64,000 nt of DNA from contig ONPD01000013.1 in the NCBI GenBank assembly GCA_900319625.1, positions 1-64,000 of the forward strand. Reading direction: 5' to 3'. Positions 58,615-64,000 of the stretch are shown here, piece by piece. A program made the translations under genes and the position numbers. This DNA is from an uncultured Treponema sp. (lineage in GTDB: Bacteria > Spirochaetota > Spirochaetia > Treponematales > Treponemataceae). The notes under the pieces are model-generated. The model saw only the letters and a program-made list of their open reading frames with translations. It had not been told where the DNA came from and did no database searches. Numbering within the stretch: the first letter of the stretch is position 1; every line of letters begins with the position of its first letter.

Positions 58615-59814
58615 TTATTTTAACGCTTCCCTTAAATCTGCAATAAGGTCTTCTGCATTTTCAATGCCCACTGAAAGCCGTAAAGTCTGCGGAGTAATGC
58701 CGTTTTTCAGGCGGATTTCCTCAGGGACATCGGCGTGGGTCTGGGTGACGGGGTAGGTGATTAAGGTCTCTGTACCGCCAAGACTTTCTGCAAACTGAAT
58801 AAGGTTGACTCTGTTGAGGATGGATTTTGCCTTTTCTTCGCTTGTGACATTAAAGGTGACCATTGCGCCAAAACCGCGGGCCTGCTTGAGCTGTATTTTG
58901 TGACCGGGATGCTCCGGGAGGCCGGGATAGAGGACGCGGGTAACTTCCTTTTGATTTTTCAGCCATTCAACGATTTTTTTTGCGTTTTCCTGTGCTTTTT
59001 CCATGCGCAGGGCAAGGGTTTTGATTCCGCGAAGGACAAGCCAGCTGTCAAAAGGTGCCAGTCCCGCTCCTGTAGTTTTGATTAAGAAGCGGAGTTTTTC
59101 CTGAAGGTCAGGCCGGTTTGTAATTATAAAGCCTGCAAGGGTGTCGTTGTGGCCGGCCAGATATTTTGTTCCCGAATGAATTACGACGTCTGCTCCCAGG
59201 GCCAGCGGATTCTGGAAGTAAGGCGACATAAAGGTGTTGTCTACAATCAGAAGAAGGTTATGCTTTTTGGCAATGCGGGCGGTTGCAGCAATGTCCGTAA
59301 CGTTCATCATTGGGTTTGTCGGTGTTTCTATGTAGATTGCCCGGGTTTGAGGAGTAATAAGGGCTTCCAGAGCCTCTTCGCTCAGCTTGGAAATGTTTTC
59401 GCGGGTGAAGGTGATTCCGTTTTTGGCAGAAACGTTATCAAAAAGGCGGATTGAGCCGCCGTAAAGGTCGCTGTCCGCAATCAGGTGGTCACCCGGCTTA
59501 AAAATCTCCATTAAAAGGCTGATTGCTGCCATTCCGCTTGAAAGTGCAAAGGCGTCGATGCCCCCTTCCAGCTGGCAGACTACCTTCTCAAGCTGCTCGC
59601 GGGTAGGGTTCTGCAGACGGCTGTAATCAAAACCTGTACTCTGTCCGACTCCAGGGTGGGCGTAAGTTGCCGTCTGATAAATAGGAAAGCTTACAGAACC
59701 GTAGTGATTACAGGGACTTGGCACGCTGGTGCCGCCTGGTGGAAGTGCACTGCCGCCTGCCGCAGATGAAGATTCTTCAAGATGTAAACATTTACTTTCT
59801 AAGCTGAGTGACAT
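58615..59814 (-). CDS. Trans-sulfuration PLP enzyme (MetB/MccB type)
   Basis: The 399-aa enzyme is of the cystathionine gamma-synthase/gamma-lyase family. The PLP lysine is Lys217 in HSGTKYLAGH; the start region SFPIYQTATY, SSGMAAIS, SDLYGG and IETPTNP follow the family pattern. It may make cystathionine from an activated homoserine or break it down; sequence alone does not decide. Residues about 14-34 form a Ser/Gly/Pro-rich insert in place of the usual short DPTTGA loop. It is 26 bp downstream of rrf2 on the same strand, so it is controlled by that gene's operator. Confidence 0.87.
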   Translation of the reverse strand: MSLSLESKCLHLEESSSAAGGSALPPGGTSVPSPCNHYGSVSFPIYQTATYAHPGVGQSTGFDYSRLQNPTREQLEKVVCQLEGGIDAFALSSGMAAISLLMEIFKPGDHLIADSDLYGGSIRLFDNVSAKNGITFTRENISKLSEEALEALITPQTRAIYIETPTNPMMNVTDIAATARIAKKHNLLLIVDNTFMSPYFQNPLALGADVVIHSGTKYLAGHNDTLAGFIITNRPDLQEKLRFLIKTTGAGLAPFDSWLVLRGIKTLALRMEKAQENAKKIVEWLKNQKEVTRVLYPGLPEHPGHKIQLKQARGFGAMVTFNVTSEEKAKSILNRVNLIQFAESLGGTETLITYPVTQTHADVPEEIRLKNGITPQTLRLSVGIENAEDLIADLREALK

Positions 59815-59840
59815 ATTTTTAATTCCTTAATCTTTTGTGT

Positions 59841-60266
59841 TTAAATACAGTATTCGTAGCCAGAAAAAGCCTGGGTTTTTTCTGCAATGCTTTTAAGCGT
59901 TACGCTGTCCACAAAGCCGTTTACGGTGTTTCCGAATTTTGTCCAGAAATCTTCTGTTCCCGGCGATTTGATTGTGTTTCCTTCATTTTCGTTGCGTGGT
60001 GAAAGGTCTCCTTCCATTACGCGAAGAATTTCTCCGACTGTGTAAGTCTGCGATGAACGGGTAAGGCGGTAGCCGCCGTTAATTCCGCGTGAACCTTCTA
60101 CAAGTCCTGCCCCGACAAGCTTTGAAAGAATCTGCTCAAGATATTTGACCGAAAGATTACGTCTGTGAGAAAGAAGCCTGAGAGGAACAAAATTTTCTGT
60201 ACCGTTTTCTGCCAAATCTTCCATAATTAAAAGCGCATACTGACCGCGCGTAGAGATTTTATACAT
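59841..60266 (-). CDS. Rrf2-family regulator, CymR-like
   Basis: The 141-aa protein begins MYKISTRGQYALLIMEDLA and contains the winged helix with SVKYLEQILSKLVGAGLVEGSRG and GGYRLTR, as in all Rrf2 proteins. The three Fe-S cysteines of IscR are missing; the only Cys is next to last. That makes it CymR-like, a regulator of cysteine and methionine metabolism in Firmicutes. I start at ATG 60266 with AGGAGG 11 nt upstream; the longer ORF adds 15 unrelated residues. It heads an operon with the trans-sulfuration gene. A palindrome lies over its start site, suggesting self-repression. Confidence 0.88.
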   Translation of the reverse strand: MYKISTRGQYALLIMEDLAENGTENFVPLRLLSHRRNLSVKYLEQILSKLVGAGLVEGSRGINGGYRLTRSSQTYTVGEILRVMEGDLSPRNENEGNTIKSPGTEDFWTKFGNTVNGFVDSVTLKSIAEKTQAFSGYEYCI

Positions 60267-60317
60267 ATGTTGCTGTACCTCCTGTGTCAGCGGACCATTC
60301 AGAGCCCGCAATATTTA

Positions 60318-60336
60318 ACCTATTGATTAAATAGGT
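60318..60336. promoter_or_regulatory. Rrf2-type operator 1
   Basis: ACCTA-TTGATTAAA-TAGGT, with symmetry extending outwards to TATTTA/TAAATA (13-base arms in the longer reading). It overlaps the -35 box of the rightward promoter and the predicted start of the leftward rrf2 promoter. Confidence 0.7.
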
Positions 60337-60351
60337 TAAATATAATATAAC
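60323..60351 (+). promoter_or_regulatory. Rightward promoter of the DUF4418-ABC operon
   Basis: TTGATT (60323-60328), 17 nt, TATAAC (60346-60351). Its -35 lies in operator 1 and its predicted start (about 60358) at the edge of operator 2. Confidence 0.55.
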
Positions 60352-60372
60352 ATTAAATACCTAGTGAATCAA
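60344..60372 (-). promoter_or_regulatory. Leftward promoter of the rrf2 operon
   Basis: On the minus strand TTGATT (60372-60367), 17 nt, TATATT (60349-60344). Its -35 lies in operator 2 and its predicted start (about 60337) at the edge of operator 1. The two -10 boxes overlap. Confidence 0.55.
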
Positions 60373-60377
60373 TAGGT
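60359..60377. promoter_or_regulatory. Rrf2-type operator 2
   Basis: ACCTA-GTGAATCAA-TAGGT, the same arms and spacing as operator 1 and the malY operator. Centres of operators 1 and 2 are 41 bp apart, close to four helical turns, so two dimers would bind on the same face. Confidence 0.7.
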
Positions 60378-60400
60378 AATTTATTTTTGAGGGTATCTTT

Positions 60401-60799
60401 ATGAAAAACAAAAATCTTATTCTTTCTCTTCTGCTGCTTTTGCTTGGTCTTCTTGTCGCAATTGCTCCTTACAGCTTTGCTCACGTGTGCGAACTTGGTG
60501 AAAAAATCATGAAGTGCCACTGGACAGCCCGCGCTGAGCTTTTTACAGGTCTTGGAATTGCTCTTTTTGCTTTGCTTAGCCTTTTTGTCAAGGCTGACGG
60601 CTTTGCTCTTGGCCTTGACCTGGCCATTATTTTTAATGGGCTTGGCGTAATTCTTTATCCGACTCTTTTGATTGGCGTCTGCGGAATGAAAAAAATGCAC
60701 TGTCATGCAGTTGCTCAGCCAACTCTGATTGTTTTTGGGATTTTGATTTTAGTGATTGCTGCTGCTGATTTTGCCGGCCGCTCTTTTAAGAAAAACTAA
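60401..60799 (+). CDS. DUF4418 family membrane protein
   Basis: The 132-aa protein has four membrane segments (about 5-27, 45-65, 70-95 and 105-125). The family motif KCHWTARAELFTG lies after the first, with other conserved Cys and His (HVCELGEK, CGMKKMHCH). The paired Cys/His on the outer face suggest metal or thiol chemistry, but the function is unknown. It is first in an operon with a FtsX-type permease (15 bp on) and an ABC ATPase, an order in which DUF4418 genes often occur. GAGGG precedes the ATG, and the promoter is covered by Rrf2-type operators. Confidence 0.8.
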   Translation: MKNKNLILSLLLLLLGLLVAIAPYSFAHVCELGEKIMKCHWTARAELFTGLGIALFALLSLFVKADGFALGLDLAIIFNGLGVILYPTLLIGVCGMKKMHCHAVAQPTLIVFGILILVIAAADFAGRSFKKN

Positions 60800-60814
60800 T
60801 TTATAAGGAAAGTT

Positions 60815-62017
60815 ATGCTGAGGTCTTTATCTTTTAAAAACCTTGCGGCAAATAATCTTATTCAAAACTCCCGGAGAACTTTTGCCCTTGCCTCGCTGGT
60901 GGGCGTGTGTGCGGCGGTTCTTTTCGGGAGTTTTATTATTGCTTCAAGCTTAAAATCTGGTCTTTCCGGGATGAAGGAGCGCGTTGGCGCAGATCTGATG
61001 ATTGTTCCGGAAGGTTATGAACGTGGTTTTGAAAACGTTCTTTTGTTCGGTGAACCGAGTTTTTTCTATATGGACAGGTCAATTGAAGACCAGCTTCGTG
61101 CTATAGAAGGCATTGAAGCCGTTACCAGTCAGTTTTATCTTGCCTCTGCTTCAGAAAGCTGCTGTGATTTTCCCGTTCAGATTATAGGATTTGAACCTGA
61201 ATCTGATTTTCTGATTACTTCCTGGGTGGAAAAAAGTTCTGGTGCTGGCAAAGGGGCTCCTTCCGGTGCGCTTTTTTGCGGCAATAATGTTCACGACCAG
61301 AAGGGGCAGGTTACTTTTTATTCAAAGAAACATCAGGTTACGGCCCGGCTTTCCAAAAGCGGAAGCGGCATGGATAACGCTGTTTTTGCTGATTTTGATA
61401 CGGTCCGCGGCATTTATGATGATGCAAGAGCCAAAGGTTTCAGCTTCTGGTCTGACGGAAATGCTGAGCAGAAGGTGAGTGCGGTTTTTATACGCCTTGG
61501 CCAGGGTGTGAGTAAAGAAAAAATCGTAAGGGAAATAAAAAAGGCAGCAGGCGAAGTTCAGATTATTCAGCAGGGAAGGTTTATCAAAACTCTTGCCGAA
61601 AAAGCCTCGTCCTTTACCTTTTTCCTTTATGTAATGTGCATTTTGTTTCTGATTGTGACTGTGATTGCCCTTGCCCTTGTTTTCTCCCTGATTTTTTATG
61701 AAAGAAGACGGGAATTTTCGATTTTAAGGAGCCTTGGTGCTTCTAGAGTTCACATCAGCGGAATTATTTTATGGGAAGCCTTGATTTTAGGAGGCGGCGG
61801 AGCAGTCTGCGGCGTATTTATTTCTTCTGTAATCATACTTCCTTTTAATTATTTGATTTCACAGAAGCTGGGACTGCCATTCAGCCTGCCTTCTTTTTTG
61901 AAGTTTACTCTTTTTGCCCTTGGAACTATTTTTCTTATGGCAGGGGCTGTTCTTGCGAGTGCTCAGAGTATTATCGGGCGTATTTTAAAGCTTGAAGTTT
62001 ACAGGGAAAGTAAGTAG
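60815..62017 (+). CDS. FtsX/MacB-type ABC transporter permease
   Basis: The 400-aa protein has the MacB/FtsX layout: one membrane segment near 25-50, a large outer domain (50-265) and three segments at the C-terminus (about 268-300, 315-345, 360-388). The LRSLGASRVHI coupling motif lies between the second and third segments. The outer domain holds a pair of Cys (SESCCDF) and a Ser/Gly/Ala-rich insert near 150-165. Such transporters work by mechanotransmission on lipoproteins, peptides or metals rather than by a channel. It is 15 bp after the DUF4418 gene and 18 bp before its ATPase. Confidence 0.85.
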   Translation: MLRSLSFKNLAANNLIQNSRRTFALASLVGVCAAVLFGSFIIASSLKSGLSGMKERVGADLMIVPEGYERGFENVLLFGEPSFFYMDRSIEDQLRAIEGIEAVTSQFYLASASESCCDFPVQIIGFEPESDFLITSWVEKSSGAGKGAPSGALFCGNNVHDQKGQVTFYSKKHQVTARLSKSGSGMDNAVFADFDTVRGIYDDARAKGFSFWSDGNAEQKVSAVFIRLGQGVSKEKIVREIKKAAGEVQIIQQGRFIKTLAEKASSFTFFLYVMCILFLIVTVIALALVFSLIFYERRREFSILRSLGASRVHISGIILWEALILGGGGAVCGVFISSVIILPFNYLISQKLGLPFSLPSFLKFTLFALGTIFLMAGAVLASAQSIIGRILKLEVYRESK

Positions 62018-62035
62018 GTCTCTAAGGCGGAAAAT

Positions 62036-62680
62036 ATGACTAAAATAGAAAAGATTTCGAAATCCTTTAAATCGGCAAGGGGAGAACTGAAGGTTCTTAA
62101 TGATTTTAGCGCACTTGTAAAAGACGGCCAGTTTTTTGGAATTGCCGGAAAGAGCGGGGCTGGAAAAAGCACCCTTCTTTCGATTATCGCGGGACTGCAG
62201 GAGCCTGACAGCGGACGTATATTAATAGAAGAAACTGATATTTTTAAGCTCGATGATAAAAAACGCAGTGCCTTCAGAAATCAGAATATAGGCTTTGTGT
62301 CACAGGAACAGAGCTTTCTGGCAAATCTGACTGTGCTTGATAATGTGAGGCTGCCAGCAAGTATTGGTGGCACTGTTGGAGAAGAGGAGAGCATTGCACG
62401 TGCAAAAGAACTGCTGGAAAGTCTTGGAATCTCAGGTCTTGCTGACTGCTACCCGGGCGAGCTTTCAGGCGGTGAAAATCACAGGATTTTGATTGCAAGA
62501 GCCCTTATGAATGACCCTTCCATAATTCTTGCTGATGAACCGACCGCTTCTCTTGACCGCGAACAGGCCGATGCCGTTATTGAGATTTTTAAGAAGCTGG
62601 CTGAGAGCGGAAAGACTGTAATTATGGTAAGCCATGATCAGGAAGCGCTGAAGGCTTGTAGTGAAGTTATTCGATTGTAG
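62036..62680 (+). CDS. ABC transporter ATPase (MacB/LolD type)
   Basis: The 214-aa ATPase has Walker A GKSGAGKST, Q-loop FVSQEQSF, signature LSGGENHR, Walker B IILADEPTASLD and the H-loop VSHD, all intact, and the short length of the LolD/MacB group that works with FtsX-type permeases. It energises the permease encoded 18 bp upstream. The substrate is unknown; shared operators with malY and the trans-sulfuration gene suggest a thiol- or sulfur-related compound. The long structured region 62690-62877 follows. Confidence 0.92.
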   Translation: MTKIEKISKSFKSARGELKVLNDFSALVKDGQFFGIAGKSGAGKSTLLSIIAGLQEPDSGRILIEETDIFKLDDKKRSAFRNQNIGFVSQEQSFLANLTVLDNVRLPASIGGTVGEEESIARAKELLESLGISGLADCYPGELSGGENHRILIARALMNDPSIILADEPTASLDREQADAVIEIFKKLAESGKTVIMVSHDQEALKACSEVIRL

Positions 62681-62711
62681 ATGCGCTAGGGATAGTAGCG
62701 GCGGGAACCGT

Positions 62712-62865
62712 CCCTGCAAACAGACTTATCCCATGAACTTTTGCTTGCAAAAGTTAAGCAAACGTAAGGTTTATCTGGAAGTTGTAGTGAATATTACGAC
62801 GTTTGCAGGGATGAAGCCGAAAGGCGGAACCGCGAATAGCCCGTCCGTCCGCCGAAGGCGGACGG
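62712..62865. other. Highly structured convergent intergenic region
   Basis: CCCTGCAAAC (62712-62721) is the reverse complement of GTTTGCAGGG (62801-62810). Between them AACTTTTG-CTTG-CAAAAGTT (62736-62755) forms its own hairpin. After them CCGTCCGCC-GAA-GGCGGACGG (62845-62865) is a perfect 9-bp stem with a GAA loop. No gene fits here. It lies between converging genes and may end transcription, though no T-run is present. Confidence 0.55.
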
Positions 62866-62877
62866 GAGCGCCCGAAT

Positions 62878-63648
62878 CTAAATATTATACTCTGCCTCGT
62901 GCAGCTGGCCGCCGAAGTTCAGTACTTCCAGAATGCGGTTGCGGTAGAGGGTGAAGGTGTCCTGAACGCGGATGCGGGGGCGCGGCAGGTCGATGTCTAT
63001 TACGGCTTCTACGCGGCTGGGGCGGGCGCTCATTACTACGACTTTATCGCTCATATAGATGGCTTCGTCTACGTCGTGGGTGACCATGAGCATTGTCATG
63101 TTGTTTTCGTTTTTAATTCGCAGGATTTCGTCCTGCAGGTTCATGCGGGTAAAGGCATCCAGAGCGCCAAGGGGTTCGTCCAGAAGAAGAACTTTTGGGT
63201 GGCCGACCAGGGCGCGGGCAAGGCTTGCTCTCTGCTGCATACCGCCGGAAATCTGGTGTGGGTAGGAGTTTTCAAAGCCTTTAAGGCCGACCAGCTCGAT
63301 GATATCCTGAACGTCGTTTTTCTTTTCCTTAAAGATTTTGCGGGCTTTGAGTCCGAAGGCTACGTTTCCTTCAACTGTGAGCCAGGGAAAGAGGTTTGAG
63401 CCCTGGAAGGCAAAGCCGCGGTCGCTGCCGGCTTTTTTAATGCGTTCGCCGTCCAGAAAAACTTCCCCCTGATATGATTTTTCAAGGCCGCCAATGATGC
63501 GAAGCAGGGTTGATTTTCCACAGCCCGAAGGGCCAATCAGCGAGACAAAGCTTCCCGGCTCGATATTGAGTGAAAAATTATTGAGGACTTTTACCTCGTC
63601 AAAGCTTTTATTAACGTTATTTATTTTGATGTTTCCAACATTTACCAT
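62878..63648 (-). CDS. ABC transporter ATPase, nitrate/taurine/sulfonate type
   Basis: The 256-aa ATPase resembles SsuB/TauB: Walker A GPSGCGKST, signature ISGGMQQR, Walker B VLLLDEPLGALD, H-loop THDVDEA and the DLPRPR segment typical of the family's C-terminus. These transporters import sulfonates, taurine, nitrate or thiamine precursors. I start at ATG 63648 with AAGGGGG 7 nt upstream; the TTG 21 bases earlier is not supported. It overlaps the permease gene by 7 bases. Its position beside sulfur-amino-acid genes favours a sulfur source, but this is inference. Confidence 0.88.
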   Translation of the reverse strand: MVNVGNIKINNVNKSFDEVKVLNNFSLNIEPGSFVSLIGPSGCGKSTLLRIIGGLEKSYQGEVFLDGERIKKAGSDRGFAFQGSNLFPWLTVEGNVAFGLKARKIFKEKKNDVQDIIELVGLKGFENSYPHQISGGMQQRASLARALVGHPKVLLLDEPLGALDAFTRMNLQDEILRIKNENNMTMLMVTHDVDEAIYMSDKVVVMSARPSRVEAVIDIDLPRPRIRVQDTFTLYRNRILEVLNFGGQLHEAEYNI

Positions 63649-64000
63649 CGGATTACCCCCTTCTGCCAAACCATGATTTTATCGCGCACCTTAAAAAGCA
63701 AGGTCAAAACAAGCGAACATAAAACTGCGATTATTATCAGTCCTGCGTAAACGCCGTCGTACATCATTACCGACTTCTGCCAGTTGATGTACCAGCCGAT
63801 TCCCTGGGAGTTTCCGTTCATTTCGACTGCCATGAGGGTTGCAAAAGAGGAAACAATTCCATAGAAGAGGCCGAGAAAAATCTGCGGAAGACTTGCCGGA
63901 ACTGCTACGCGGAAAACCTTGAAGAAGGTGCGGGCTCCCAGAGTTTCGCTGACTTCAAAAAAGGTTTTGTTTACGCTCTGAATGCCGCTTGCCGTCATCA
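63642..64000 (-). CDS. ABC transporter permease, SsuC/TauC type (5' part outside the window)
   Basis: About 119 codons of the C-terminal part are present; the gene continues past the right edge. The cytoplasmic EAA-loop segment ETLGARTFFKVFRVAVPASLP is visible, followed by membrane segments typical of binding-protein-dependent permeases (LGLFYGIVSSFATLMAVEM and AGLIIIAVLCSLVLTLLF). It overlaps the ATPase gene by 7 bases, so the two are coupled. An internal ATG at 63998 lies in the middle of the domain and is not the start. Confidence 0.85.
   Translation of the reverse strand, partial: MTASGIQSVNKTFFEVSETLGARTFFKVFRVAVPASLPQIFLGLFYGIVSSFATLMAVEMNGNSQGIGWYINWQKSVMMYDGVYAGLIIIAVLCSLVLTLLFKVRDKIMVWQKGVIRW

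Noticed and set aside
1..64000. CRISPR array, rRNA operon, prophage or complete insertion sequence
   Set aside because: No regularly spaced repeats, rRNA signatures, phage structural genes or transposase-like frames were seen anywhere in the window.

Overview
The window looks like part of a host-associated or rumen-type Treponema chromosome (Spirochaetota). This rests on gene content rather than a marker gene: several membrane-bound GGDEF proteins, a hybrid histidine kinase, a MurA with Asp in place of the catalytic Cys, a large ankyrin lipoprotein, a strictly fermentative pflB/pflA pair, and tRNA genes without an encoded CCA. There is no rRNA, CRISPR array, prophage or recognisable transposase. 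Most of the sequence is ordinary chromosome; the accessory-looking parts are 1-745 and about 50560-52980.

Layout. 1-745 has no long gene but holds a 34-residue membrane-peptide ORF with a convergent antisense promoter and terminator (type I toxin-antitoxin layout), between two 29-bp direct repeats. 746-8369: SpoIIE-type phosphatase, B12-type radical SAM protein, MurA, peptidase T, beta-CASP metallo-hydrolase. 8449-14508: pyruvate formate-lyase, a diguanylate cyclase, the PFL activase and an alpha/beta hydrolase. 14562-16147: gatB, broken in this sequence by two perfect short tandem duplications. 16240-23898: Cache-GGDEF-EAL protein, LysA, Mrp ATPase, PutP, TrpR-like repressor, DUF368 lipid-carrier translocase. 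23999-31719: ankyrin lipoprotein, uracil permease, DUF2974 hydrolase, PAP2 phosphatase, FHA protein, PPP-type phosphatase. 31733-38902: Ser/Thr kinase, LuxS, Lon, HAD hydrolase, diguanylate cyclase, YigZ. 39021-45204: GyrA/ParC-type topoisomerase subunit, response regulator, hybrid kinase, CBM48 protein, tRNA-Gln and tRNA-Glu. 45232-50546: unknown protein, YfiH, EamA transporter, acyl-CoA carboxylase carboxyltransferase. 50560-52980: decayed UPF0175/DUF3368 module, secreted proteins, a gene remnant and a double-glycine-leader peptide. 52975-57263: kinase-like membrane protein, HflC, HflK, DUF4230 protein.

57284-64000 is a probable sulfur-amino-acid region: a MalY/PatB beta-lyase, a MetB/MccB-type trans-sulfuration enzyme in operon with an Rrf2/CymR-type regulator, a DUF4418 protein with a FtsX-type ABC transporter, and a taurine/sulfonate-type ABC transporter running off the end. 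Three copies of one palindrome, ACCTA-N9-TAGGT, lie exactly over the promoters of the malY gene, the rrf2 operon and the DUF4418-ABC operon, so the regulator, its operators and its likely targets can all be read here.

Other cross-window patterns are promoters whose -10 box lies 6-7 nt from a start codon with no ribosome-binding site (leaderless mRNAs), a dispersed GC-rich three-hairpin intergenic repeat, and many 3'-end hairpins closed by a GAA loop. All functional statements are read from sequence by eye; no database search was run.
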